49,188 nucleotides of DNA. Origin: Lachnospiraceae bacterium (lineage in GTDB: Bacteria; Bacillota; Clostridia; Lachnospirales; Lachnospiraceae). Numbering within the stretch: position 1 is the first letter of the stretch; every line of letters starts with the position of its first letter. Shown here piece after piece: positions 34,415-43,312 of the stretch. The stretch is from assembly GCA_024680055.1 (NCBI GenBank), contig JAILCP010000064.1, positions 1 to 49,188 of the forward strand, read 5' to 3'. The notes under the pieces were generated by a model. The model did no database searches and had not been told where the DNA came from. It saw nothing but the letters and a program-made list of their open reading frames with translations. A program made the position numbers and the translations under genes.

Positions 34415-35509
34415 ATGAAGTACGATCGTACCTTTAACTTTTCAGCAGGCCCTGCAATGATGCCGGAACCTGTACTGGAAGAAATCAAAGAAGAACTTTT
34501 AAACTACCGAGGAAGTGGAATGTCTGTTATGGAGATGTCTCACAGATCTAAGGTATTTCAGCAGATTCGTGACGAGGCTGAAGCAGATTTAAGAAAATTA
34601 ATGGGAATTCCTGATAATTACAAGGTTCTCTTTGTACAGGGAGGCGGAACACTTCAGTTCGCAATGGTTCCAATGAACTTATTAAAGAACGGTGTTGCAT
34701 GCTATGTAGAGACCGGTAACTGGTCCAAGAAAGCCATTGCAGAAGCAAAGAAGTATGGTGATGTTAAGGTTGTTGCATCTTCTAAAGATGAGAACTTCTC
34801 TTACATTCCGGATTGCTCTGATTTAGATATTCCGGATAATGCAGACTATGTATATATCTGTGAAAACGAAACAATCAACGGAACAACATTTAGTGTTGAT
34901 AAATTACCTAACACAAAGGGTCATGTTTTAGTATCTGACCAGTCTTCCATGTTCTTAAGCCGTCCATGTGACGTTTCCAAATATGGATTAATCTGGGCAG
35001 GAGTTCAGAAGAACGTTGGACCTGCAGGTATGTCTGTTGTTATCGTTCGTGAGGATTTAATCCGTGACGATCTTGATCCAAAGACACCAATCTACATGAA
35101 ATATAAGACTCATGCAGATGCAGATTCTTTATACAACACACCTAACTGCTGGGCAATCTACTGCTGTGGTAAAGTATTCAAATACTTATTAAACCTTGGT
35201 GGATTGGAAGTTATGGAGAAGATGAACCAGGAAAAAGCTAAGATCTTATATGATTACTTAGATTCTTCCAAGTTATTCAAGGGATCTGTTCGTGCAGAAG
35301 ACCGTTCCTTAATGAACGTTCCTTTCGTAACAGGTGATGCTGACAAGGACGCAGCTGTTGTTGCAGCTACAAAAGAAGCAGGATTTGATAACTTAAAAGG
35401 ACACAAGAGTGTTGGTGGCCTTCGTGCTTCTATCTACAATGCAATGCCAAAAGAAGGCGTGGAAGCATTGGTTAAATTCTTAAAAGAATACGAAGAGAAG
35501 AACGCTTAA
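34415..35509 (+). CDS. serC: Phosphoserine aminotransferase
   Basis: 364 residues. Transfers an amino group from glutamate to 3-phosphohydroxypyruvate in serine biosynthesis; also can act in pyridoxine synthesis. Start NFSAGPAMMPEPVLE is typical. The PLP lysine is Lys199 in GVQKNVGPAGMS, with SDQSSMFLSR before it. The C-terminal end GGLRASIYNAMP is the family mark. AAAGGAG precedes the ATG. First gene of the serC-serA-DUF1015 group. Confidence 0.97.
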   Translation: MKYDRTFNFSAGPAMMPEPVLEEIKEELLNYRGSGMSVMEMSHRSKVFQQIRDEAEADLRKLMGIPDNYKVLFVQGGGTLQFAMVPMNLLKNGVACYVETGNWSKKAIAEAKKYGDVKVVASSKDENFSYIPDCSDLDIPDNADYVYICENETINGTTFSVDKLPNTKGHVLVSDQSSMFLSRPCDVSKYGLIWAGVQKNVGPAGMSVVIVREDLIRDDLDPKTPIYMKYKTHADADSLYNTPNCWAIYCCGKVFKYLLNLGGLEVMEKMNQEKAKILYDYLDSSKLFKGSVRAEDRSLMNVPFVTGDADKDAAVVAATKEAGFDNLKGHKSVGGLRASIYNAMPKEGVEALVKFLKEYEEKNA

Positions 35510-35525
35510 TTAATAAAAAGTGATA

Positions 35526-35556
35526 CTTAGGGTTAGGCATCTTGCCTAACCCTAAG
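35526..35556 (+). other. 14-bp intercistronic hairpin between serC and serA
   Basis: Perfect 14-bp stem, CTTAGGGTTAGGCA with TGCCTAACCCTAAG, three-base loop. No T-tract follows, so it is unlikely to be a terminator; it could protect or set the level of serC mRNA. Confidence 0.75.
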
Positions 35557-35586
35557 GTGTTGTAAAGATATAGGAGGATGTTTAAA

Positions 35587-36510
35587 ATGGCAACAAGAAT
35601 TTTAGTTACAGATGGTATGGACGCAGGTGCTATCGAAACTTTAAGAAAAGATGGATATGAAATCGTAGAAAAATACTATGAGCCGGATGAATTGGGAGCA
35701 GCATTAAAGGATTTTGATGCAGTTATTATTCGTTCCGCTACAAAGATCAGAGAAGCTCAGATCGATGCTTGTAAGGGTGGAAAATTACAGTTAATCGTAC
35801 GTGCAGGTGTAGGTATGGATAATATCGATATTAAATATGCTGAAGCTGCAGGAATTACAGTTAAGAATACTCCAAACTCTTCTGCAAACGCAGTAGCAGA
35901 GCTTGCTCTTGCTCACCTTTTCTCAACTGCAAGAAACATTTCCATTGCAGGACACACAATGAGAGAGCAGAAATGGGAGAAGAAAGTATACTCTAAAGGA
36001 TATGAATTATCCGGAAAGACCATTTGTATCTTCGGATTCGGAAGAATCGGAACAACTGTAGGAATTAAATGTAAAGCACTTGGAATGAACGTACTTGCTT
36101 ACGATCCATTTGCTGACAAGATGATGAATAAAGAAAAAGAAGTTGGAATGAAATTCGTTTCTCAGGAAGAAGCATATGAGCAGGCTGACATTATCTGTAT
36201 GTGTGCTCCATCCGGAGATAAGCCAATTGTTGATGCTGACAACTTAAAGAAGATGAAAGACGGCGTTGTTATTATCAACGTATCCCGTGGAAGCAACGTT
36301 AACGAAGAAGCATTACTTGATGGATTGAAATCCGGAAAAGTACGTGCAGCAGGTCTTGATGTTTACGTTGATGAAAAGAATCCAAACTGGGAGTTAATCA
36401 ATTGCCCTGCAGTATCTTGTACACCACATATCGGTGCAGGAACAAAAGAGTGCCAGGCAAGAATCGGATTAGAGTTAGTAGATGTAATTAAAGCAAAATT
36501 TGAAGGCTAG
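35587..36510 (+). CDS. serA: D-3-phosphoglycerate dehydrogenase (short form, no ACT domain)
   Basis: 307 residues from the ATG at 35587, ten bases after AGGAGG; the ATG at 35578 touches that site. NAD-binding motif GFGRIGTT, catalytic Arg in NVSRGSNVNE, Glu in KNPNWE, His in TPHIGAGT. The family's longer forms carry ACT or ASB regulatory domains; this one ends after the catalytic domain, so feedback inhibition by serine through an ACT domain is unlikely. First step of serine synthesis, oxidising 3-phosphoglycerate. Directly followed by the DUF1015 gene. Confidence 0.94.
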   Translation: MATRILVTDGMDAGAIETLRKDGYEIVEKYYEPDELGAALKDFDAVIIRSATKIREAQIDACKGGKLQLIVRAGVGMDNIDIKYAEAAGITVKNTPNSSANAVAELALAHLFSTARNISIAGHTMREQKWEKKVYSKGYELSGKTICIFGFGRIGTTVGIKCKALGMNVLAYDPFADKMMNKEKEVGMKFVSQEEAYEQADIICMCAPSGDKPIVDADNLKKMKDGVVIINVSRGSNVNEEALLDGLKSGKVRAAGLDVYVDEKNPNWELINCPAVSCTPHIGAGTKECQARIGLELVDVIKAKFEG

Positions 36511-36523
36511 GAGGAAACCGTCA

Positions 36524-37816
36524 ATGAGATGTACAAAACCATGTAAAATGATGCTTCCAAAAGAAGGCGTCGATATGGCGAAATGGGCAGTAGTTGCTTG
36601 CGATCAGTATACTTCTGAGCCTGAATATTGGAAACAGGTTGATGAATTTGTAAAAGATGCACCATCTACAGTAAAAATTACACTTCCTGAGATTTACTTA
36701 GAAGGTGACGATGTTGCTGAAAGAACAGAGAAAATCAACGCTGAAATGCTTCGTTATGAAGAAGACGGAACATTACAGGAGTTGCCATCCGGAATGATTC
36801 TTCTTGACCGTGAAACAGGTCGTGTTACCGGACGTAAGGGAATTATGATGGCATTCGATTTGGAAGCTTATGATTATCATTTGGGTTCTGAATCTTTGAT
36901 TCGTCCAACTGAGAAGACAGTAGAGGAAAGAATTCCACCAAGACTTGCTGTTCGTAAGAATGCATCTATGGAATTACCTCATATTATGTTATTAATTGAC
37001 GATCCTGAAAGAACTGTTATTGAGCCAATCTATGAAAAGAGAGATGAACTCAAGAAAGTTTACGATGTGGAATTAATGCAAAAAGGTGGTCATTTAACCG
37101 GATGGTTCATTCCGGAAGGAGATGTGACCAACCAGATTGAAGAAGCTCTTGATAAATTAGCAGACAGAGCTGCATTCAACAAAAAATACAATCTTGATAA
37201 GGATTATCCGATTGTACAGTTTGCAACAGGAGACGGAAACCATTCCATGGCAACTGCAAAGGCAAACTGGGAGCGCATCAAAGAAGGATTAAGCGAAGAA
37301 GAAAAGAAGACACATCCGGCACGTTTTGTACTTGCTGAGGTTGTGAATATTCATGATGAAAGCCTTGAAATCGAGGCAATTTATCGTGTGTTATTCGGAG
37401 CTGATCCGGATGATGTAATTGCAGCCGCAAAAGAGTTCTACGCAAAGAACGGCGGAAGCGTTGAAGAAGGTGAAGTTGCCGGCGGACAGGTATTCAAATG
37501 GACAGCAGGAAACAAGAAGGGCGCATACACTGTTATGAACTCCAAGTGGTCCATGGAAGTTGCCACACTTCAGAACTTCTTAGATGATTACTTAAAAGAT
37601 AAAAAGAATATTAAAATTGACTATATCCATGGATTGGATTCACTTGCTCAGTTATCTGAACAGGATGGAAACATGGGATTCTACTTACCGGATCCTGCAA
37701 AGGGAGATCTTTTCAGAGGGGTTATTATCGATGGTGTATTACCACGTAAGACATTCTCTATGGGAGAAGCTCAGGAAAAGAGATTCTACATGGAAGCACG
37801 TAAAATTGTGAAATAG
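36524..37816 (+). CDS. DUF1015 family protein in the serine operon
   Basis: 430 residues from ATG 36524, which follows GGAGGAAA 13 bases after serA. The N-terminal region (WAVVACDQYTSEPEYW) and GDGNHSMATAK (about 240-250) are typical of DUF1015, whose members usually show a DGHHR-like motif at that point. The C-terminal part has HGLDSL. Biochemistry is not established to my knowledge. The recurrent serC-serA-DUF1015 arrangement suggests a role in serine metabolism, for example as a kinase-like or regulatory factor; that is inference. Confidence 0.85.
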   Translation: MRCTKPCKMMLPKEGVDMAKWAVVACDQYTSEPEYWKQVDEFVKDAPSTVKITLPEIYLEGDDVAERTEKINAEMLRYEEDGTLQELPSGMILLDRETGRVTGRKGIMMAFDLEAYDYHLGSESLIRPTEKTVEERIPPRLAVRKNASMELPHIMLLIDDPERTVIEPIYEKRDELKKVYDVELMQKGGHLTGWFIPEGDVTNQIEEALDKLADRAAFNKKYNLDKDYPIVQFATGDGNHSMATAKANWERIKEGLSEEEKKTHPARFVLAEVVNIHDESLEIEAIYRVLFGADPDDVIAAAKEFYAKNGGSVEEGEVAGGQVFKWTAGNKKGAYTVMNSKWSMEVATLQNFLDDYLKDKKNIKIDYIHGLDSLAQLSEQDGNMGFYLPDPAKGDLFRGVIIDGVLPRKTFSMGEAQEKRFYMEARKIVK

Positions 37817-37828
37817 TAGGTTTTATAT

Positions 37829-37859
37829 AGGGGATTTCTGTTGAAGGAATCCCCTTTTT
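37829..37859 (+). terminator. Terminator of the serine operon
   Basis: GGGGATT/AATCCCC stem with two more pairs, seven-base loop, then five T. Confidence 0.88.
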
Positions 37860-37935
37860 ATACTATTATAAAGAAGGTGGCCTGAAGTAAAATGGCACAG
37901 AAAGGTCGCGACGAAAGTCGCAGAAGGTATTTTAA

Positions 37936-38832
37936 ATGGAAAAGATTTTAGAATGTGTTCCAAACTACAGTGAAGGCAGAGATCTTCAAAAGGTAGAGCA
38001 GATTGTTGATTGTTTCCGTGGAAAGAGTGGGGTAAAACTTCTTGATTACAGTTCGGATGAAAGTCATAACCGTTCTGTGGTAACTGTCATAGGAGAACCG
38101 GAAGCGTTGAAAGCTGCAGTGGTGGAATCCATTGGTAAAGCGGTTGAACTGATTGATATGACCAAACATGAAGGTCAGCATCCAAGAATGGGTTGTGTAG
38201 ACGTTATTCCATTCATTCCGATCAGAAATACCACTGTGGAAGAGGCGGATGAAATTGCCAAAGCCACGGCAAAAGAAGCAGCGGAAAAGTTCGGTCAGCC
38301 GTTCTTTTTGTATGAGAAATCTGCAACCGCCCCGCACAGGGAAAATCTTGCCAGCATCCGAAAGGGACAGTTTGAGGGAATGGCAGAAAAGATGAAAAAT
38401 CAGGAATTATGGAAACCGGATTTTGGACCGGATACCATTCATCCAACCGGAGGTGTAACAGCCATCGGCGCAAGAATGCCACTTGTGGCATTTAACATTA
38501 ATCTGGATACTTCCAATGTGGAGATTGCATCTGCAATTGCAAAGAAGATTCGACATATCGGTGGGGGTTACCGCTATGTAAAAGCCATGGGAGTAATGCT
38601 TGAGGACAGAAATATTGCTCAGGTATCCATGAATCTTACCAATTATGAAAAATCCGCTATATATCGTGTGTTTGAAACGGTGAAGTTTGAGGCAAGACGT
38701 TATGGAGTGAATGTTATCGGAAGCGAAGTAATCGGACTTGTTCCAATGGCAGCGTTAATCGATGCGGCGGAGTACTATCTTCAGATTGAGGACTTTGATA
38801 TGAGTCAGGTATTGGAGACAAGATTGATTTAA
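37936..38832 (+). CDS. ftcD: Glutamate formimidoyltransferase
   Basis: 298 residues. Moves the formimino group of N-formimino-glutamate to tetrahydrofolate. Start ECVPNYSEGRD, catalytic region DMTKHEGQHPRMGCVDVIPF, and HPTGGVTAIGARMPLVAFN are family marks. The cyclodeaminase gene follows 11 bases later; in animals both are one fused protein. No histidine-degradation gene is in the window. A small GCGAC-GAAA-GTCGC hairpin (37908-37921) lies directly before its AGAAGG site. Confidence 0.94.
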   Translation: MEKILECVPNYSEGRDLQKVEQIVDCFRGKSGVKLLDYSSDESHNRSVVTVIGEPEALKAAVVESIGKAVELIDMTKHEGQHPRMGCVDVIPFIPIRNTTVEEADEIAKATAKEAAEKFGQPFFLYEKSATAPHRENLASIRKGQFEGMAEKMKNQELWKPDFGPDTIHPTGGVTAIGARMPLVAFNINLDTSNVEIASAIAKKIRHIGGGYRYVKAMGVMLEDRNIAQVSMNLTNYEKSAIYRVFETVKFEARRYGVNVIGSEVIGLVPMAALIDAAEYYLQIEDFDMSQVLETRLI

Positions 38833-38843
38833 AGGAGAGAATT

Positions 38844-39449
38844 ATGAAAGACATGACAATCGAGGCTTTTACAGCCTTAACGGAATCAAATGCACCGGCA
38901 CCGGGAGGCGGAAGCGTGGCAGCTTTGGCAGGAGCCCTTGCAGCAGCGTTGTCCGGAATGGTAGCTAATCTTACCATCGGCAAGGAAAAATATGCAGATG
39001 TGGAAGATGAAATGAAGGTTATGGAAGCATCTGCCAATCAGTTATCCAAAGATTTACTTGATTCCATCCAAAAGGACACAGAATCCTTCAGTGCTTATAT
39101 GAACGCATTGAAGCTTCCAAAGGAAACCGAGGAAGAAAAGGCTGCACGTAGAGAAGCACTTCAGCAGGGATTAAAAGAAGCTGCCAGAGTACCGCTTGAA
39201 ACAGCAAAACTTGCGTATGAAGTAATTGACTATGCAGAGCTTGCAATCAATAAGGGAAACAAGAATGCGGTTACTGACGGTAAAACAGCAGTAATGCTGG
39301 CCCGTACAGCAGTTTTGGCTGCAGGTTACAACGTAAAAATTAACTTAGAGTCCATCAAAGACGAAGAATTTGTAAAAAATATGGCCTCTGAACTTGAAAC
39401 AGTGGAAGAAAATGCAAAACGTCGTGAAAAAGAGATTTTAGGCTTATAA
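38844..39449 (+). CDS. fchA: Formimidoyltetrahydrofolate cyclodeaminase
   Basis: 201 residues. Converts 5-formimino-THF to 5,10-methenyl-THF and ammonia. The APAPGGGSVAALAGALAAAL start and all-helical composition define the FTCD C-terminal family. AAAGGAGAG precedes the start. Operon partner of ftcD; links amino acid or purine breakdown to one-carbon folates. Confidence 0.94.
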   Translation: MKDMTIEAFTALTESNAPAPGGGSVAALAGALAAALSGMVANLTIGKEKYADVEDEMKVMEASANQLSKDLLDSIQKDTESFSAYMNALKLPKETEEEKAARREALQQGLKEAARVPLETAKLAYEVIDYAELAINKGNKNAVTDGKTAVMLARTAVLAAGYNVKINLESIKDEEFVKNMASELETVEENAKRREKEILGL

Positions 39450-39453
39450 AATA

Positions 39454-39493
39454 AAAAAACGTAGCAGAGAAGTTGATCCCTGCTACGTTTTTT
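39454..39493. terminator. Bidirectional terminator
   Basis: AAAAAACGTAGCAG pairs with CTGCTACGTTTTTT, 14 bp, between the convergent fchA and pyrI genes. Confidence 0.92.
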
Positions 39494-39496
39494 GTT

Positions 39497-39946
39497 TTAG
39501 TTTAATTTATTACGCTTATGTGAGCGGTATTTTTCATCACAGTATTTGCAACGGTAGATTTCTTTTTCTTCATTGGAAAGATAGAAAATCTGATCCAGTT
39601 CCTGCTCGATGGATGTAATGCAGCGTGGGTTTTTGCACTGGATGACATTCTTTATCTGCTTTGGTAATTGAAGCTTTTTCTTTTCTACAATGGTTTCGTT
39701 TTCAATGACATTCACTGTAATGTTATGATCTAAAAATCCAAGAACATCAAGGTCGATGGTTCCGATTGGACATTCTACTTTTAAAATATCTTTGCGTCCC
39801 ATGGTTTTACTGGAAACATTGGTAATAATGGCGATTGGACAGTTCTGAAAGGATTTCAGATTTAAGTCATTGTAAATCTGAAGGGCCATTCCTGCCTGAA
39901 TATGATCTAATACATAACCTTCCTTAATTGCACCTACGTTAATCAT
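39497..39946 (-). CDS. pyrI: Aspartate transcarbamoylase regulatory chain
   Basis: 149 residues. N-terminal nucleotide-binding domain and C-terminal zinc domain with Cys104, Cys109, Cys133 and Cys136. Binds CTP/ATP and sets the activity of PyrB. It overlaps pyrB by four bases (ATGA), so translation is coupled. PyrI in a Firmicute distinguishes this organism from Bacillus-type species, which lack it. Confidence 0.96.
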   Translation of the reverse strand: MINVGAIKEGYVLDHIQAGMALQIYNDLNLKSFQNCPIAIITNVSSKTMGRKDILKVECPIGTIDLDVLGFLDHNITVNVIENETIVEKKKLQLPKQIKNVIQCKNPRCITSIEQELDQIFYLSNEEKEIYRCKYCDEKYRSHKRNKLN

Positions 39947-40860
39947 ACTTCCACCTCCAATAATGTAAGAATCAGCGCCATTCTGACGTAGACACCATAC
40001 TGAGCCTGGTCAAAATAACATGCGCGAGGGTCGTTATCCACATTGACGGATATTTCATTGACACGTGGCAATGGATGCATAACGATCATGTCTTCTTTTG
40101 CAAGTTTCATTTTTGCTTCGTCTAAAATGTAGAAGCCTTTCATACGTAAATATTCTTCTTCGTTGAAGAAACGTTCTTTTTGAATTCTTGTCATGTATAA
40201 AATATCAAGGCTGTCCATCACATCTTCCATGCGTTCCACTTCTTTATAGGAAACTTTATTGGCATCCAGCACTTCTTCTTTGATATAGCTTGGTAATTTC
40301 AATTCTTCCGGTGAAATTAAAACAAATTTTACGTTGGAATAGCGAACCAGAGCCTGTATTAAAGAGTGTACGGTTCTTCCGAATTTTAAATCGCCACAAA
40401 GTCCAATGGTAATATTGTCTAAGCGACCTTTCTTTTGTTTGATTGTAAGCAAATCGGTAAGGGTTTGTGTTGGATGCTGATGACCACCGTCACCGGCATT
40501 GATGATTGGAATTAAGGATTTGGTGGAACCAACAAGTGGGGCACCTTCCTTAGGATGTCTGATTGCACATATATCTGCATAACAGGAAATAACACGGATG
40601 GTATCGGAGACACTTTCGCCTTTTGCAGCGGAAGAACTACCGGCTTCGGAGAAACCAAGAACCTGTCCTCCTAATCGTAACATAGCTGATTCAAAGCTAA
40701 GTCTTGTTCTTGTGCTTGGCTCATAGAAACATGTAGCCAAAATCTTACCATCGCATTTGTGTGCGTATTTGGCAGGATTCTTTTCAATGTCGGCTGCCAG
40801 AGAGAGCAGCTTGTCTAACTCTTCCACGGAAAAATCCAGTGGACTCATCAAATGACGCAT
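39943..40860 (-). CDS. pyrB: Aspartate transcarbamoylase catalytic chain
   Basis: 305 residues. First committed step of pyrimidine synthesis, from aspartate and carbamoyl phosphate. Carbamoyl phosphate site STRTR in [24 protein letters not shown] near the end; [10 protein letters not shown] in the middle. AGGAGGAC lies just before the ATG. The promoter region carries a hairpin at the transcript 5' end and an inverted repeat in the spacer. Confidence 0.97.
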   Translation of the reverse strand: MRHLMSPLDFSVEELDKLLSLAADIEKNPAKYAHKCDGKILATCFYEPSTRTRLSFESAMLRLGGQVLGFSEAGSSSAAKGESVSDTIRVISCYADICAIRHPKEGAPLVGSTKSLIPIINAGDGGHQHPTQTLTDLLTIKQKKGRLDNITIGLCGDLKFGRTVHSLIQALVRYSNVKFVLISPEELKLPSYIKEEVLDANKVSYKEVERMEDVMDSLDILYMTRIQKERFFNEEEYLRMKGFYILDEAKMKLAKEDMIVMHPLPRVNEISVNVDNDPRACYFDQAQYGVYVRMALILTLLEVEV

Positions 40861-40889
40861 AATAGTCCTCCTGTATGTAATTATTTCTC

Positions 40890-40916
40890 AAAAAGTGCCC
40901 GGGCTTTCCCCAGGCA
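40890..40916 (-). terminator. Terminator-like hairpin at the 5' end of pyrBI mRNA
   Basis: Minus strand: TGCCTGGG/CCCGGGCA, eight pairs including one wobble, five-base loop, then C and five T. It starts within about ten bases of the expected transcription start, so it would form before any coding sequence and may act as an attenuator or a 5' protective hairpin. Confidence 0.7.
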
Positions 40917-40924
40917 TTTTTAGC

Positions 40925-40953
40925 ATTATACATCCAGGGGGATGCTGTGTCAA
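40925..40953 (-). promoter_or_regulatory. Strong pyrBI promoter with spacer palindrome
   Basis: Minus strand TTGACA (40948-40953), 17-bp spacer, TATAAT (40925-40930), all consensus. The spacer contains CATCC-four bases-GGATG (40931-40944), a possible repressor site. Transcription would begin in or next to a run of five A. Confidence 0.85.
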
Positions 40954-41032
40954 TAGAAAGGGTGGGTTATTTATGGGACAGGGGAAATGTTAGAGTAATC
41001 TCAGAAATCAACAGGCGAAGGAGATGGATGAT

Positions 41033-41248
41033 ATGAAAAAAATGAAAGATACTTTTTATGCAATGATTGCAGCGGGAATGGGTGCCAGCGGAGTGTGCAT
41101 GTTCCTTTTAAAACTTCTTGGAATGCGCATTGAGGAGACGGATGGAGCGCTTCTTACCACACTGTTTTTACTGATGACTGCCCTGATCTTTGTTTTACTA
41201 AAAATGGAAAAATTGCAGGCGTATAAAGGAGAGAGACTAGAACACTAA
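41033..41248 (+). CDS. Small two-segment membrane protein
   Basis: 71 residues from the ATG at 41033, nine bases after GAAGGAG; an ATG nine bases earlier is too close to that site. Two hydrophobic segments, about 9-28 and 42-58. Unrecognised. Single gene upstream of the peptide-binding lipoprotein gene. Confidence 0.7.
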   Translation: MKKMKDTFYAMIAAGMGASGVCMFLLKLLGMRIEETDGALLTTLFLLMTALIFVLLKMEKLQAYKGERLEH

Positions 41249-41257
41249 CGTGGATTG

Positions 41258-41266
41258 TGCTATAAT
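41258..41266 (+). promoter_or_regulatory. Extended -10 promoter
   Basis: TGCTATAAT, an extended -10, about 38 bp before the TTG start of the next gene. Confidence 0.6.
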
Positions 41267-41304
41267 CTGTCATTATAATGTTGTATAAAACGGAGGAAGA
41301 TACA

Positions 41305-43251
41305 TTGAAAAGGAATTGTAAAGGGATTCTGGCCTTATTGCTTGCTTTTACAATGATTACGGGTATGACAGCTTGTGGCAAAAAGGCAGATGAAGAAGGG
41401 GAGAAGAAAGAGAAGGAACCGGTACAGGTAGAACGTGATTCACTGATTATCGGTCATTCCAATTTTGGATATGAATTTAGTCCGTTTAAACCGGATTTGC
41501 AGTCAGATCAGGATGTGGTGGATATGACTCAGGTATATCTTATGACCACAGACCGTGAAGGAAAGATTGTAAAGAACGGAATTGACGGAGCAGAGCGCAA
41601 GTACAACGGAGCCAAGTATGAATACTATGGTCCTGCCAAACTTGACTGGTCGGTGGATGAAAAGACCAATACCACCACTTACGAAATTGAATTGCGAGAA
41701 GATATCACCTTTAGTGATGGGGAGCCGGTGACGGCAGATGATGTGATTTTTACCTATTATGTACTGCTGGATCCGTCTTATAACGGCTCTTGGACATTGA
41801 ATTCTTATAATATTGTGGGTCTTGATGACTACCAAAAGGGTGCCAGGGACGACGATGGAAATCGGGTTCGTAACATCGAAGGAATTAAGAGAATCGACGA
41901 CTATACCGTTACCGTAACCACAGAGGGATACGATGCCAGCGCAGTATACCAGATTTTTGGAGTTCCTATTGCGCCAATGCATTACTACGGTAATTCGGAA
42001 AAATATGACTATGACAACAATAAATTCGGATTTACCAAAGGAAACATTAAAGAGATTGTAGATCCTTTAAAAGCACCGCTTGGGGCAGGACCTTATGTTT
42101 ATAAAAAGCATGAAGACGGCACCATTACCTTTGCGGCCAATGATAATTATTATCTTGGAGAACCAAATGTAAAAAAGGTGATTTTTAAAGAGATGGAAGC
42201 AGAAAACTTTGTCTCTGCCATAGAAAACGGAGAGATTGATGCCGGAGAATTTTCCGGTAAGGAATCTATTTTGAATGAAGTGATGCGCTTAAACGGCGAG
42301 GAATCCCTGAACGGAAAGTGGATTACAACCCTTACTTCAAGCAGTATGTTGTATGGCTACATAGGAATGAATGCAGACCTGGTTAATGTGGGCGGAAAAC
42401 CGAAATCCAAACAGTCAAAGAACTTGAGAAAAGCGCTGATGACCATTTTTGCCACTTACCGAGAAGTAGCCATTGACGAATATTACGGGGAAGCGGCGTC
42501 GGTAATTGAATATCCGATTTTAGATGATAGCTGGGCTGCGCCGAAGAAGGAAGATAAAGATTATTCCGAAGCATATTCAAAGAATATTAACGGTAACAGC
42601 ATTTATAATGAGAATATGACAAAGCAGGAAAAGTATGCTGCAGCAGAAAAGGCAGCAAAGAGCTTCTTTTCCAGGGCAGGATATATCTACAGTGATTCCA
42701 AAGGAAAATTTGTTAAGGCACCGGAGGGAGCCAGCCTTAGTTTTACCGTATTTATTCCTGCCAACGGAGACGGTAACCATCCATGTTACAGTCTTTTAAA
42801 CAAATCAAGAAAAGTACTGGATAAACTTGGAATTGAATTGATTATCAAGGATGTGGAAAACGATTCTGATTTTTGGAAACGTTTGGAAGACGGATCCTTG
42901 CCAATTTGGTGTGCGGCAAGGGAAACCACCATCGATCCGGATATGTATTCCAATTATCACAGCAATAATATTGGAGAAGACAGCAGCAACCTGAATTATT
43001 ACCATATCAATGACAAGGATCTTGATAAATTAATTATGTCAGCGAGAAAATCCGAGGATCAGCTTTATCGTAAGACCATTTACAAAGAGTGCATGGAAAG
43101 AGTACGTGACTGGGGCGTGGAATTGCCTGTATATCAGAGGGAGAATTATGCCATTTTTGCCACCAATCGAGTAGAGGCGGAAACTTTGGTAAAAGATCCG
43201 ACCATGTACTACGAGTGGACTTCTGAAATCCAGAATCTGAAACGTAAATAA
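41305..43251 (+). CDS. Peptide ABC transporter substrate-binding lipoprotein (family 5)
   Basis: 648 residues from a TTG start at 41305, seven bases after GGAGGA; the ATG at 41278 precedes that site. A lipoprotein signal ends at Cys24 (GMTAC-GKK). The SBP_bac_5 fold is marked by DITFSDGEPVTADDVIFTYYVLLDP and, later, RKALMTIF. No permease or ATPase genes adjoin it, so it must use transport parts encoded elsewhere or act as a sensor. Its length is at the upper end of the family. Confidence 0.9.
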   Translation: MKRNCKGILALLLAFTMITGMTACGKKADEEGEKKEKEPVQVERDSLIIGHSNFGYEFSPFKPDLQSDQDVVDMTQVYLMTTDREGKIVKNGIDGAERKYNGAKYEYYGPAKLDWSVDEKTNTTTYEIELREDITFSDGEPVTADDVIFTYYVLLDPSYNGSWTLNSYNIVGLDDYQKGARDDDGNRVRNIEGIKRIDDYTVTVTTEGYDASAVYQIFGVPIAPMHYYGNSEKYDYDNNKFGFTKGNIKEIVDPLKAPLGAGPYVYKKHEDGTITFAANDNYYLGEPNVKKVIFKEMEAENFVSAIENGEIDAGEFSGKESILNEVMRLNGEESLNGKWITTLTSSSMLYGYIGMNADLVNVGGKPKSKQSKNLRKALMTIFATYREVAIDEYYGEAASVIEYPILDDSWAAPKKEDKDYSEAYSKNINGNSIYNENMTKQEKYAAAEKAAKSFFSRAGYIYSDSKGKFVKAPEGASLSFTVFIPANGDGNHPCYSLLNKSRKVLDKLGIELIIKDVENDSDFWKRLEDGSLPIWCAARETTIDPDMYSNYHSNNIGEDSSNLNYYHINDKDLDKLIMSARKSEDQLYRKTIYKECMERVRDWGVELPVYQRENYAIFATNRVEAETLVKDPTMYYEWTSEIQNLKRK

Positions 43252-43252
43252 G

Positions 43253-43281
43253 TTGAATACGATTTGGAAAAAAGCTATAAT
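43253..43281 (+). promoter_or_regulatory. Promoter of the cohesin-like membrane protein gene
   Basis: TTGAAT, 17-bp spacer, perfect TATAAT, 31 bp before the ATG. Confidence 0.75.
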
Positions 43282-43312
43282 AAAAAATGGAAAAAATCCT
43301 TGGAGGATCGAT

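Noticed and set aside
35526-35556. Terminator between serC and serA
   Set aside because: The hairpin is strong but followed by GTGTTG, with no T run; serA has a good site right after and no own promoter was seen.
37892-37951. A 19-codon basic ORF overlapping the ftcD start
   Set aside because: Its ribosome binding site is poor and distant, and the sequence is mainly explained by the GCGAC-GAAA-GTCGC hairpin; no support as a gene.
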